DNA from: an uncultured Spirochaetota bacterium
GTDB taxonomy: Bacteria; Spirochaetota; Spirochaetia; Treponematales; Rectinemataceae
Reading direction: 5' to 3'
NCBI GenBank assembly: GCA_903821875.1
Contig: CAIJMU010000014.1
Span: 1 to 40,100 of the forward strand
DNA length: 40,100 bases
Positions 1 through 8,757 of this stretch are shown in pieces; the first letter of the stretch is position 1; every line of letters begins with the position of its first letter. The notes beneath the pieces are model-generated. The model ran no database searches. It had not been told where the DNA came from and saw only the letters and a program-made list of their open reading frames with translations. A program made the translations under genes and the position numbers.

Positions 1-134
1 GGCTATGCGGAGTGCAGATACCTCAAGTGCCTGATACTCTCGGCTGAATAGGCAGGTTTTCCTGCCCGCTACGATTTCCGCTTTTTTTTCCCATGGACGC
101 AATCGCAGAAGCCCGCTGTGGGCGTACTGCCTGC
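1..134. other. 5' edge, no recognised gene
   Basis: No gene is recognised here. A perfect 6-bp hairpin (GGCAGG, loop TTTT, CCTGCC) lies at 51-66 and a run of eight T at 82-89. Together they resemble a loose rho-independent terminator for a plus-strand gene left of the window, but the T run is about 16 nt away from the stem, which is too far for a standard terminator. Confidence 0.3.
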
Positions 135-1211
135 ATGAAGAGACACAAGGCGTCGCGGATCGCCACCTTTTCCGCATTCCTCGCCCTTGCCTTCCCCTGG
201 CTGTTTTCCTGCTGCACGCCATACAGCGCTGCGCAGGGCAGCCAGGGCCTCCGCATCATGTCCTGGAATGTGCTCTCGCTCTTCGACGGCCAGGACGATG
301 GAAACGAGTACGCAGGCTTTTCGGTAGCCAGGGGCGAGTGGAGCGAGGCGAGGTACCGGGCCAGACTCGACCTCATCGCGAAGGTCATCCTGGGGGCAGG
401 CGCAGCGGGGGGCAAGCCCGGACCGGACATCTGCTGCCTCGTCGAAATCGAAAAGAAATCGGTGCTGGATGATCTGGCGGATGGCCCGCTCTCGAAGGCT
501 GGCTACAGCCATCGCGCCTTCGCCGCGGCCAAGGGCAGCCCCATCGGGCTTGGCATCCTCTCGCGGCAGCCCCTCGCCGACGCAAGGGCCTGGGGCCTGA
601 CCTTCGGCGAGCGCGCAGGCAGGCCCGTGCTCGAGGCCCGCGTGGAGCGTCCCGGCGGCGACCTCGTGGTCCTCCTGTGCCACTGGAAGTCCAAGCTCGA
701 GGGGGCCGAGAAGACCGAGGCGGAACGTCGCGGGGCGGCACGGCTCCTCGGGGACCTGTTCAAATCGCGTTATACGGAGCAGCCAACTGTGTCCGTCGTG
801 GCCTGCGGGGACTTCAACGAAAATCCCGACGAGTCAGCCCGCGCAGGGGGGCGCTACGCGACGGCCTTCGCACGGGATCCCGGGGCGGCCGGGAGGAGCG
901 ATTCCATACTCCTGGGGAGCCGGTCGGCAACCCTGGCTGCCGATCCTCCCGGATCGACACTGTACAGCCCCTGGGACGACGTCGACTCGTACAGTTATAG
1001 TTATAAAGGAAAACGGGAACGCATCGACGGTTTCGTGCTCGGGCCTTCGCTGCTGGATGGCCGTGGCCTCGACTACGCCGCTTTCCGGGTGCTGGGCGAG
1101 GGACTCATGGACGGCTCGGGGAATCCGATAGCCTGGTCGCGGAAGACGGGAACGGGGTGGTCCGACCACCTGCCCATCCTCCTCGAGCTATCCTTCAATC
1201 CCCTTCCCTGA
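135..1211 (+). CDS. Exported endonuclease/exonuclease/phosphatase (EEP) family lipoprotein
   Basis: Member of the EEP superfamily (Mg-dependent phosphodiesterases such as DNase I, sphingomyelinase and inositol phosphatases). The start at 135 gives a basic N-terminus (MKRHKASR), a hydrophobic segment and a lipobox-like LFSC, so the mature protein is probably lipid-anchored outside the inner membrane. An upstream in-frame ATG at 93 would add 14 residues before the signal peptide and is less likely. Family motifs appear in order: MSWNVLSLFD near the mature N-terminus, a glutamate in CLVEIE, GDFNENPD (catalytic Asp/Asn), and SDHLPILLEL at the C-terminus (catalytic Asp-His). The length fits the family. 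The substrate (nucleic acid, lipid headgroup or phosphoinositide) cannot be told. The 3' end overlaps the convergent MFS gene by 24 bp. Confidence 0.85.
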   Translation: MKRHKASRIATFSAFLALAFPWLFSCCTPYSAAQGSQGLRIMSWNVLSLFDGQDDGNEYAGFSVARGEWSEARYRARLDLIAKVILGAGAAGGKPGPDICCLVEIEKKSVLDDLADGPLSKAGYSHRAFAAAKGSPIGLGILSRQPLADARAWGLTFGERAGRPVLEARVERPGGDLVVLLCHWKSKLEGAEKTEAERRGAARLLGDLFKSRYTEQPTVSVVACGDFNENPDESARAGGRYATAFARDPGAAGRSDSILLGSRSATLAADPPGSTLYSPWDDVDSYSYSYKGKRERIDGFVLGPSLLDGRGLDYAAFRVLGEGLMDGSGNPIAWSRKTGTGWSDHLPILLELSFNPLP

Positions 1212-2522
1212 TCCCTGACCGCGCTGCGCAGGGGCCAGAGGCGCCCTCTGCGTCTTCCCGCGGATGAAGAAAATCCAGAAGAGGAGGGTCCCGAGCGTGT
1301 AAAGGATCGCAGTGATGGTGAAGGAGGGGGCGAAGCCGCCCTGCCAGATCAGATAGCCCGAGAGGCGGGCGGAGATGGTCCAGGATCCTGCCCACGCGAG
1401 CATTTTCACCGCGTTGACGGTGATCATCCTGGAGGGCGGGACGAGTTCGAGGGCGAACATGTCCTGTATGGGTGTCGCCAGGTTCATCAGGGCCTGGCGC
1501 GCCATGTAGGCGATGATCGCCAGGGGGAGCCAGTGTATCCACGCGAGCACGAGGATCAAGGGGACGGAGATGCTCTGTGTTATGAGGATCGTCAGGGGCT
1601 TGCCGAGCCTGCGCGCGAAGAGCGGCCCTGAGGCCATGCCGAGGAAGGTGGCGACCTGCCCCGCTGCGACGGCTACCCCGATGGCCCCGTCCCCGAGCCT
1701 GAAGACATCCTTGAAATAGAGGTTGAGGTAGGGGATGGTGAGACCCGCGCCGAGTCCTATGAGGAAGCCAGGCAGGATGAGCTTGATCCAGAGGCCTGCG
1801 CCGATGGCATCGCTCCTTGAGTCCCCCTTCACCGGGACGCGGCGGATCTCGGGGGCCGTGCCGTCCTTGAGCCGTGCGAAGGGCAGGAGGGCCGAGAGCA
1901 TGAAGGCTGCTCCGATGGAAAGTCCGATCCGGTAGGCGAGGATCTCGTCCGCACCGAGCGCCACCGCGAGGTCCTTCACGCCGCCTCCAAGGAGCGAACC
2001 GACGACACCCGTGCCCATGGAGAGGGCCCCGTTCAGGCTGAAAAGGTGCATGCGTTCGCCCTCACCCGAGTTGCGCATGAAGAAGGGACCGGAGCTGACC
2101 TGGAACACGGTCGAGAAGGAACCCGCGAGAAAGGCTGCGGCAAGCACCACGTTGCCTGAATCGGCGATACCCTGGGCGAGGTTCGCGAGCGCTACGAAGA
2201 CGGCCGCGAGGGGGAGAAGTTTCTTCAGGTTGAAGCGGGCAGCTATGAATGAAGCGGGGAGGGCGACGAGGGCCGATCCGAGGGCCTTGGTCGCGAGCAC
2301 CCCTCCGATCGTATTCTCCGAATAGCCAACGCTCTTGAGATAGAGGCTGAGGAGGAGGGCGAACTGGTTTGTGCCGATCCACAGGAGGGTCTGGCCGAGG
2401 AGGTAGAGCCGCGCATTCCCGCTGAAAGCCGTGAAGGCTTCGCGATATTCCGCAAGCATCCTTCCCGCAGGGCCTTTGGCGAACAAGGGCCTTCGTGCTG
2501 CGGGTGGATGGACTTGGGGCAT
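1188..2522 (-). CDS. Major facilitator superfamily (MFS) transporter
   Basis: A 444-residue polytopic membrane protein with about twelve hydrophobic segments in two halves, split by a hydrophilic loop near residues 215-240 (RLKDGTAPEIRRVPVKGDSR). This is the usual MFS layout. The N-terminal half has an MFS-like RFNLKKL loop after the second or third helix, and the second half has FARRLGKPL in the equivalent position. The substrate is not recognisable; drug or metabolite efflux is possible. The ATG at 2522 is used here, but the ATG at 2459 (MLAEYREAF) just before the first helix is an alternative, since the first 21 residues look unstructured. The gene converges on the EEP lipoprotein and overlaps its 3' end. 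Confidence 0.8.
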   Translation of the reverse strand: MPQVHPPAARRPLFAKGPAGRMLAEYREAFTAFSGNARLYLLGQTLLWIGTNQFALLLSLYLKSVGYSENTIGGVLATKALGSALVALPASFIAARFNLKKLLPLAAVFVALANLAQGIADSGNVVLAAAFLAGSFSTVFQVSSGPFFMRNSGEGERMHLFSLNGALSMGTGVVGSLLGGGVKDLAVALGADEILAYRIGLSIGAAFMLSALLPFARLKDGTAPEIRRVPVKGDSRSDAIGAGLWIKLILPGFLIGLGAGLTIPYLNLYFKDVFRLGDGAIGVAVAAGQVATFLGMASGPLFARRLGKPLTILITQSISVPLILVLAWIHWLPLAIIAYMARQALMNLATPIQDMFALELVPPSRMITVNAVKMLAWAGSWTISARLSGYLIWQGGFAPSFTITAILYTLGTLLFWIFFIRGKTQRAPLAPAQRGQGSGKGIEG

Positions 2523-2587
2523 CCCCTGAGGCTAGCGCGTGGGAGATCGATGGTCAACGGGAGCGATGAAGGCAGCTCTCCCTTGCC

Positions 2588-2617
2588 TTGCTCCTCCCCC
2601 CCGCTTCGGCGTACACT
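2588..2617 (+). promoter_or_regulatory. Putative sigma-70 promoter of the XPB operon
   Basis: TTGCTC at 2588-2593, an 18-bp spacer, and TACACT at 2612-2617. The XPB ATG at 2627 is only 9 nt after the -10 hexamer and has no Shine-Dalgarno sequence, so the transcript would be leaderless or nearly so. Predicted by eye. Confidence 0.4.
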
Positions 2618-2626
2618 AGACCGGAT

Positions 2627-4327
2627 ATGGCCGATGGCAGACCCCTGATCGCGCAGGGAGACCTTACTCTCCTCCTTGACGTGCACGATCCTGCCTTTGA
2701 TGCGGCGCGGGCGGAGCTTGGCGCTTTCGCATCGCTCGAAAAAAGCCCGGAGCACCTCCACACCTATCGCATCGGCCCCCTTTCCCTCTGGAACGCCGCG
2801 AGCGCAGGCCTTGCGCCTGATGACGTCATCGCCTCGCTCGAGCGCTGGTCGCGCTACGAGCTCCCCCGTGACCTTGCCTTCATCGTTCGTGACACCATGG
2901 CGCGCTTCGGGCGCCTCGTATTGTCTGAATTCCCAGGATCCGGGGGCCGCGAACTCCTCCTTGTCTGTTCCGACCCCGAGCTTGCCTCCGAGATCGGTGC
3001 GACACGCAAGATCTCGCAGTGGCTCACCCCGGCCCGGCTGCCCCAGGGCGAGGCCGAAGGCGAGGGCCGGGGCACGAGCTTCCTGGTCCGGCTTGTCGAT
3101 CGTGGCACGGTCAAGCGCGAGCTGCTCAGGCTCGGCTGGCCCGTCCGCGACGAGGCCCCCCTGGTGGCAGGCGATCCCCTCACGCTGAACCTTTTGCCCG
3201 AGCGGCGCTCCGGCGGTCCCTTCTCCCTCAGGCACTACCAGTCCGACTCGCTGGCTGCCTTCATGGGCGGCGGCCTGCCGGGCTCGGGCTACGGGGTCAT
3301 CGTCCTGCCCTGCGGCGCCGGCAAGACCATCGTGGGCATGGCCGCGATGTCCGCCATCGGAGCGAAGACCCTCATAATTACTACCAACATCGCGGCTGTC
3401 CACCAGTGGATGGACGAGCTGCTCGACAAGACCGATTTGCCGCGGGAGTCCATCGGCGAGTACACAGGCGGCGCCAAGACCGTGCGCCCGGTGACCGTGG
3501 CCACCTACCAGATCCTCACATGGCGGCCCGACAAGGAATCCGACTTCCCCCACTTTGACCTTTTCCGGAAGGAAAAATGGGGTCTTATCATCTATGATGA
3601 GGTGCATCTCCTGCCCGCCCCGGTGTTCCGTGTCGTCGCAGAGATCCAGGCGGTCCGCCGCCTGGGCCTCACCGCTACGCTCGTGCGCGAGGACGGCCGC
3701 GAGGAGGACGTGTTCAGCCTGATAGGACCCAAGCGCTACGACGTTCCCTGGAAGGACCTCGAGAGGAAGGGTTTTATCGCCGAGGCATATTGCCACGAGA
3801 TCCGCATACCCATGTCGGAACACGACGAGCTGCGCTACTCGGTGGCAGAGCCCAGGGAGCGCCACCGCCTGGCGGCCGAGAACACGGCCAAGTTCGAGGC
3901 GGTGCGGCAACTTGTGGAGAACCATCCCGACGACCTGGTGATGGTGATCGGCCAGTTCCTCGACCAGCTCGGCAAGATGTCGAAGATCCTCGATGCGCCC
4001 CTCATCACCGGCAAGACGCCCAATGCCGAGCGCGAGCGCATCTACGAGGAATTCCGGCGGGGCCGCACCAAAGTCATAGTTGTGTCTAAGGTGGCCAACT
4101 TTGCCATCGACCTTCCCGATGCTTCGGTCGCCATCCAGATGTCCGGCAGTTTCGGGTCCCGTCAGGAGGAAGCCCAGCGCCTCGGCCGCATCCTCAGGCC
4201 CAAGGCCCGGAATTCGTTCTTCTATTCCCTCGTATCGCGCTATACGGTAGAAGAGGAATTCGCATCCAACCGCCGCAAATTCCTGGCCGAACAGGGTTAC
4301 CGCTACCAGATCGAGGCCTGGGAATGA
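2627..4327 (+). CDS. XPB/ERCC3-type DNA repair helicase (SF2)
   Basis: Bacterial homologue of the eukaryotic/archaeal XPB (Ssl2/ERCC3) 3'-5' superfamily 2 helicase, 566 residues. The N-terminus (PLIAQGDLTLLLDVHDP) and the following HTYRIGPLSLWNAASAG segment are the XPB N-terminal domain signature. Walker A is PCGAGKT at about 228-234, the DEVH box is at 324-327, motif III is in LGLTAT, and motifs V-VI lie in NFAIDLPDASVAIQ and QRLGRILRP. The RED-like segment REDGREED is also present. The start at 2627 is chosen because homology begins there; in-frame residues upstream of it are non-homologous. It is translationally coupled to the next gene (ATGA overlap at 4324). XPB proteins act in nucleotide excision repair or DNA unwinding; in bacteria the exact role is less settled. 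Known in spirochaetes and actinobacteria. Confidence 0.93.
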   Translation: MADGRPLIAQGDLTLLLDVHDPAFDAARAELGAFASLEKSPEHLHTYRIGPLSLWNAASAGLAPDDVIASLERWSRYELPRDLAFIVRDTMARFGRLVLSEFPGSGGRELLLVCSDPELASEIGATRKISQWLTPARLPQGEAEGEGRGTSFLVRLVDRGTVKRELLRLGWPVRDEAPLVAGDPLTLNLLPERRSGGPFSLRHYQSDSLAAFMGGGLPGSGYGVIVLPCGAGKTIVGMAAMSAIGAKTLIITTNIAAVHQWMDELLDKTDLPRESIGEYTGGAKTVRPVTVATYQILTWRPDKESDFPHFDLFRKEKWGLIIYDEVHLLPAPVFRVVAEIQAVRRLGLTATLVREDGREEDVFSLIGPKRYDVPWKDLERKGFIAEAYCHEIRIPMSEHDELRYSVAEPRERHRLAAENTAKFEAVRQLVENHPDDLVMVIGQFLDQLGKMSKILDAPLITGKTPNAERERIYEEFRRGRTKVIVVSKVANFAIDLPDASVAIQMSGSFGSRQEEAQRLGRILRPKARNSFFYSLVSRYTVEEEFASNRRKFLAEQGYRYQIEAWE

Positions 4328-6537
4328 GCGCGCGCGTGGTACGGCCCCGGCGGCTGGTCGGAGAGGTTCCGCCCGAGGGCGCCTGGGAAGCCCGTCTGCT
4401 TTCCATGGGGACCGGCAAGCTGCTGGCGATGGCGCGCAACTATCTCGGGCCCGTCAAGACGCCCTATGACAAGCGGGAGATCGTCGGGCGCCTCGTTGGC
4501 TTCGTGAGGAGGCCCGAAACGAGGGTAGCCATAGCCGGCCTCCTCGATCCCGTGGATGCCCGGCTCGTGGGAGCACTCCTCCTCACGGGCCCCCTCCCCG
4601 AGGACGCCTTGCGCGACCTCTTCCGGGAGGACATCCGTGCCTTCGATTTCGGGCTCAGGCTTGCGAACCTCACCGATCGGCTCGTGCTCTTCGAGCAGCC
4701 CTCAGGCCAGGGCTCGCTCATTGCGGTAAACCCACTCCTGGCACCCGACCTTGCGCGGCTCTGCCTGTCCGCACGGGTCATCGTGGGCGCCGTGTCGAAG
4801 GAAGCGAAGCAGCCCTCCCTGCTGGTGGTACCTGCTGCGCCGGCAGCTACAGGAAAGGCCGGTCATCGACCCCTGGGGGCTGCCCTCGCGGCCGCTTTCA
4901 TCGGTCTCCTCCACCACAATCCTGCGGGTCTCAGGAAGGGTGGCATCCTTGGAAAGAAGGTCGAAGCCCGGCTTTCGGTCCTCCTTCCGGAACTCGCCGC
5001 CGACAAGGCGCGCCTTGAAACGATGGTCCGCGGACTGGCTGGAACGGGAGCGCTCTCCCGCGGCGAGGGTGAAGGCGAGGAAGCCGGAGTGGACGCAGCG
5101 GCCTTCATGGCGCTGGCCGGATGCTGGGGCTCGAGGCTCCCCCTGCGACTCGCGGTGGCCTCTGCCTTCGGTGGCGCGGTAAATGACCAATTGATCAATG
5201 CTCCCGGACCCGATGAATTCACCCGCTTCCTGGGTGGAGCCCTGTCGGCGCTTCCGGAAGGGACAGTACTGCCGGCTGCCGGCCTGCGACGCTGGATAGG
5301 CATCGCGGCCCTCAGGGCAGGCATTGCCCGGGACCCTGCCTTGCTCGAGGCTACCCTGTCCGCACTCATCGACCTGGGCTGGCTCTCACGCGAGGGTGGC
5401 GGGAGCGTCCGCCTCGAGGGCGATCCCCACGATAGTACTAAATATGATGAAGTCAGGCATCGGAGGGTGTTCGTGACCGACGGATCGCACTCCCTTTCCG
5501 TGTTGCCGGAGGCTGGACTCGACGACAGGATCTTCGCGCTCCTGGTGGCGGTACCGAAGGTCTACGGCAAGGTATGGGAGCTGGAACTCGGGCGCGATTC
5601 CATCCGCAGGGCCTTCGGAGCCGGCCTCGAGGCCGGCGAGATCGTGACCAGGCTTTCGGCCGGTTGCGGCATGCCCCTTCCGCAGAGCCTCGCTTTTTCC
5701 ATCGAGTCCTGGCGTGACGAATACCGCTCGCTGCGCCTTTTCCATGGTTTCGTCCTGGTCTGCGACGAGCGGGGCAGGCGCATCGTGGAAGGCCATCCGG
5801 AACTCTCCGCGATGGTGGCGGCTCGCCTCGGTGACGGGGTCTTTGCCATCGCCGCCCGGAGCCACGACGAGATCAGGTCGCGCTTCGCCGAGGCCGGGCT
5901 CGAATTGCCCGGAGAGATCCACGCCTTCGGTGCGCCAGATTCGCTTGTCGTTCCGGGCAGTGTGCCCGCGGAGACCTACCAGGCTGCCGGGATCCAGAGA
6001 GAAGACTTTGCCGCCATCGCCGGCTCGCTCTGGCGCGAACTCGTGGACGCGGAGGACAGGGCAGGGGAAGCGGGCGCCAGTGACGGTGTCCGTGAAAGTC
6101 CCGGCGACCTCGATCCTGCGCCGCGCCTCGAGACGCTCCGGGCCCTCCTTGTCGCCAGGGCTGACGGTGTGCCGACGGAGCTCACACGTGAGCTGTCGGA
6201 GCGGATAGAATCGCGTCTCATCCTCGACGCTGCCCAGCTCGCGCGCGCCGACGTCAGCCTCGGTGCCATAGAGGCGGGTGGTCTCGACTATGGCGGCAAG
6301 ACGCGGATCGCCGAACGTGCCCTGCGGACGCGCGGGGACCGCCTTGAAATTCGATACCAGTTGAGTGGAGAGCCGCCAACGGTCGCCATCGTGCGTCCAA
6401 CGCGCCTCGAGAAGACCCCCAAGGGCATCGTCCTCGAGGGCGAGGACCTGTCGACGGGCTTCCCGCTCAGGCTCCCCCTCGGGGCAGCCAGCATGGTGCG
6501 CAGGCTGCGCGCCACACCATTCGGAGATGATCAATGA
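4324..6537 (+). CDS. XPB-partner protein with helicase-associated (XPB/Ssl2 N-terminal-like) domain
   Basis: A 737-residue protein starting inside the XPB stop codon (ATGA) and ending in an ATGA overlap with the next gene, so all three products should be made in step. Middle and C-terminal parts resemble the stand-alone helicase-associated domain family (Helicase_C_3, PF13625). In particular the stretch FVLVCDERGRRIVEGHPEL followed by ARLGDGVFAIAARSHDEI resembles the fold used at the N-terminus of XPB (an LIVQ.D..VLLEV..P type strand plus a typical HTYRI/PLSLW region). The N-terminal 350 residues are rich in Leu and Ala with winged-helix-like segments (LIDLGWLSREGGGSVRLEG). No nuclease motif was recognised. 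Inference: a regulatory or DNA-loading subunit for the helicase. The family call is moderate; the functional partnership is inferred from coupling. Confidence 0.7.
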   Translation: MSARVVRPRRLVGEVPPEGAWEARLLSMGTGKLLAMARNYLGPVKTPYDKREIVGRLVGFVRRPETRVAIAGLLDPVDARLVGALLLTGPLPEDALRDLFREDIRAFDFGLRLANLTDRLVLFEQPSGQGSLIAVNPLLAPDLARLCLSARVIVGAVSKEAKQPSLLVVPAAPAATGKAGHRPLGAALAAAFIGLLHHNPAGLRKGGILGKKVEARLSVLLPELAADKARLETMVRGLAGTGALSRGEGEGEEAGVDAAAFMALAGCWGSRLPLRLAVASAFGGAVNDQLINAPGPDEFTRFLGGALSALPEGTVLPAAGLRRWIGIAALRAGIARDPALLEATLSALIDLGWLSREGGGSVRLEGDPHDSTKYDEVRHRRVFVTDGSHSLSVLPEAGLDDRIFALLVAVPKVYGKVWELELGRDSIRRAFGAGLEAGEIVTRLSAGCGMPLPQSLAFSIESWRDEYRSLRLFHGFVLVCDERGRRIVEGHPELSAMVAARLGDGVFAIAARSHDEIRSRFAEAGLELPGEIHAFGAPDSLVVPGSVPAETYQAAGIQREDFAAIAGSLWRELVDAEDRAGEAGASDGVRESPGDLDPAPRLETLRALLVARADGVPTELTRELSERIESRLILDAAQLARADVSLGAIEAGGLDYGGKTRIAERALRTRGDRLEIRYQLSGEPPTVAIVRPTRLEKTPKGIVLEGEDLSTGFPLRLPLGAASMVRRLRATPFGDDQ

Positions 6538-7337
6538 AGAGCAATCGTAACAATTCAGATGATTTTGGACACCAGGGGCAGCTCAAGCTCGCCGTGCTGG
6601 TCGATGCAGACAATACCCAGGCCTCCATCGTGGAGGGGCTCCTCGGCGAGATCGCGAAGTACGGGGTGGCCAGCGTCAAGCGCATCTACGGCGACTGGAC
6701 GAGCACCAACCTCCGCTCGTGGAAGGAGAAGCTCCTTGAGTACGCCATCCAGCCGGTGCAGCAGTTCGCATACACCTCGGGCAAGAACTCCACCGACTCC
6801 GCGATGATCATCGACGCGATGGATCTTCTCTACACCGAGAACCTCGACGGATTCTGCGTCGTGTCGAGTGACTCGGATTTCACGCGCCTCGCCGCCCGCC
6901 TCCGCGAGGACGGCAAGCTCGTCCTGGGCTTCGGGCAGAAGAAGACGCCCAAGCCCTTCGTCGCCGCCTGTGACAAGTTTGTCTACACGGAGATCCTGCG
7001 GGAGAACGAGGATGACAGCCACGGAGGCCGCGAGCCGAAAAAGGAAGCCGCCCCCGACATGAAGGGCGACAAGAAGATCAATACCCTCCTCAGGGCCGCG
7101 GTCGAAGACTCGGCCGATGAGTTCGGCTGGGCCTATCTCGGCGCAGTCGGTACCTACATCGCCAACCGGCTGCCGGAATTCGATTCCCGCAACTATGGCT
7201 TTCGCAAGCTCGGCGACCTCATCAAGGCCTCGGGGCTTTTCGAGATCGATGAGCGCGACAATCCCTACAACCCCGGCAAGCAGCTCTATATGCGCCTGCT
7301 CCAGAAGGGCAGCGAGAAGGGTGGCGGGAGGAGGTAA
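6534..7337 (+). CDS. NYN-domain (PIN-like) putative RNase with C-terminal OST-HTH/LOTUS domain
   Basis: A 267-residue protein of the LabA/NYN family. The N-terminal NYN domain contains LAVLVDADNTQ (acidic D24, D26), NSTDSAM (D88) and VVSSDSDFTRLAARLRE (D113, D115), which together form the PIN-like metal site. A charged linker (about 160-185) leads to an OST-HTH/LOTUS-type module (FGWAYLGAVGTYIANRLPEF, then YGFRKLGDLIKAS), a fold that binds RNA. It is translationally coupled to the helicase-partner gene and is the last gene of the XPB operon. Family knowledge: NYN+LOTUS proteins are predicted RNases with RNA-directed specificity. Why one is co-translated with a DNA helicase is unknown. Confidence 0.88.
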   Translation: MKSNRNNSDDFGHQGQLKLAVLVDADNTQASIVEGLLGEIAKYGVASVKRIYGDWTSTNLRSWKEKLLEYAIQPVQQFAYTSGKNSTDSAMIIDAMDLLYTENLDGFCVVSSDSDFTRLAARLREDGKLVLGFGQKKTPKPFVAACDKFVYTEILRENEDDSHGGREPKKEAAPDMKGDKKINTLLRAAVEDSADEFGWAYLGAVGTYIANRLPEFDSRNYGFRKLGDLIKASGLFEIDERDNPYNPGKQLYMRLLQKGSEKGGGRR

Positions 7338-7374
7338 GCGGGTGCATGAAGGGGATAGATCCTGGGTTCCAGGA

Positions 7375-7971
7375 CTACCTCAGCAGCCGCGATTCGGGAA
7401 CACCTAGAATTGCTGCGGCGCGGACGCGGTCGCCCGCGCTGCGTGAAAGGGCTTCGGCAATGTGGCGGGCCTCTACCTCCCTGAGCGTGAGGAAGTGCCC
7501 CGGAGGATCTTCGTATAGCAAGCTCCCGGTTTCATCGGACTCGCAGCGATCGAGCTTGCTGCGAAGGGCGATGTGCTGGCGGGCCTTGGCCAGGATCGTG
7601 CCCACGCGCGCCACAGAGATCGGTTTAGCCACGAAGTCGAAGGCGCCCTTGGCGATGCACTCCGACACTGTATCGGGATTCTCGTCACCGGTCACCACGG
7701 CAACGAGGCTCTGGGGCGCCATTACCCGCACCTCATGAAGTATCGAGGTACCGACCCTGTCTCCGAGGTCAAGGTCGAGGAGCACTAGATCAAAGCGCTG
7801 CTGGGCGAGGGCAGCAAAGAGTTCCTGGGCCGAGGCCGCCGTGTGATAGCGGTCGTCGCCCATCATCTCTACAGCACGCGTCTCGAACTCGAGGGTTGTC
7901 GGCTCGTCATCGACGAGGAGAAGCGACAGGCTGGGATCGTCGACGTTCCCGGAATGCAAGATGCGGTTCAT
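7375..7971 (-). CDS. Response regulator: receiver plus Fis-type helix-turn-helix
   Basis: A 198-residue protein with an N-terminal receiver (SLLLVDDEPTT acidic pair, phospho-acceptor Asp in LVLLDLDLGD, conserved Lys in VAKPI) and a C-terminal Fis/NtrC-type HTH (LTLREVEARHIAEAL, then AAAILGVPESRLLR). There is no AAA+ sigma-54 domain between them, so it is of the PrrA/ActR/RegA type. The HTH stops right after SRLLR, several residues before the family's usual end (YRKL...), so the recognition helix is minimal. A -10-like TACACT (plus-strand 7979-7984) sits 7 nt before the ATG with no ribosome-binding site, suggesting a leaderless message. No histidine kinase is adjacent. It converges on the NYN gene with 37 bp between them. 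Confidence 0.85.
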   Translation of the reverse strand: MNRILHSGNVDDPSLSLLLVDDEPTTLEFETRAVEMMGDDRYHTAASAQELFAALAQQRFDLVLLDLDLGDRVGTSILHEVRVMAPQSLVAVVTGDENPDTVSECIAKGAFDFVAKPISVARVGTILAKARQHIALRSKLDRCESDETGSLLYEDPPGHFLTLREVEARHIAEALSRSAGDRVRAAAILGVPESRLLR

Positions 7972-8001
7972 GCCAGAGAGTGTAGCGCGAAGATCCGGAT
8001 C

Positions 8002-8757
8002 TCACCAGCCTAGAATTCGCTGCCTGTTCCCCTTTCCGATCCGTGCAAGTTCATCCCGCAACGGAAGACCGGGATCCCTCTTTTCCTTCATCTCGATCGC
8101 GAACTGGTTCATGGAGAAATGACGGAAAAGGAGGACTCCTTCCCGGAGCGCCGGTGCATCGGCGTAGGACTTCGCGAGTTCCTCTGCATAGGTCCGGAAG
8201 AGTCCCCGCGGACCGAGTTCTCCGTAGCCCGAGATCCACAACGGCACGCCCAGGGCCCCGTGCATGCGTCGTGCGATGCGCGCCATTTCCACCTGGCTCT
8301 CCCCGAGGAGGGCCTCGAGGTCGCGCCGGGTGCCGCCGCCGTGTCTTTCCGCGATCGCAAGCAACTTCCCCAGCCCGGCCGTCCTGGACGTGTGGACCGG
8401 CGTCTTGTTTATAATTATGACATCCCGCCGGAAATCGAGGCCAAGCTCGCGGCGGAACCAGCCCTCGGCGAGCTTGCCCGACTGACCGACGAGGTAGCGG
8501 CGGTTCTTTGACAATTGCTCGTTTTTTCCGGGATTGTCCGCGACCAGGACAAAGGCGGGTTCGTCGGCTTCCCTTATGTCGTCGAGGGCCTCGTTGTAGA
8601 CCACTGGATTCTCGATCCTGTAGTCGTCATTGCCCAATTCCTGGCGAAGCTCGTCCTGCAGGGAAGCGAGGTCGGGAACCGCCTTCTGCCATGCCCCCAC
8701 CCGTGCTCGGAAGTCCTCGCGCAGCTCCGAGAAAGCGGAATATGCCTTCGCCTTCAC
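8002..8757 (-). CDS. Uracil-DNA glycosylase superfamily-like protein
   Basis: A 251-residue protein. The GTG start at 8757 overlaps the HAD stop (GTGA) and is preferred over an ATG at 8826, which would add 23 residues lying wholly inside the HAD gene. The motif ADNPGKNEQ followed by RYLVGQSGKLAEGWF matches the GD/EAPG..E ... F/LVG..G.. motif of the UDG superfamily (families 4/5-like), and a HFSMNQFA segment near the C-terminus lies where the HPS-type loop is expected. The usual four Fe-S cysteines of family 4 are absent. Glycosylase activity is therefore uncertain; it could be a divergent nucleic-acid-binding member. It is the last gene of the vapBC-HAD-UDG transcription unit. Confidence 0.65.
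   Translation of the reverse strand: MKAKAYSAFSELREDFRARVGAWQKAVPDLASLQDELRQELGNDDYRIENPVVYNEALDDIREADEPAFVLVADNPGKNEQLSKNRRYLVGQSGKLAEGWFRRELGLDFRRDVIIINKTPVHTSRTAGLGKLLAIAERHGGGTRRDLEALLGESQVEMARIARRMHGALGVPLWISGYGELGPRGLFRTYAEELAKSYADAPALREGVLLFRHFSMNQFAIEMKEKRDPGLPLRDELARIGKGNRQRILGW

Noticed and set aside
2243-3925. 560-residue minus-strand frame over the XPB gene
   Set aside because: Antisense shadow of the XPB coding sequence in a GC-rich genome; its text is not protein-like.
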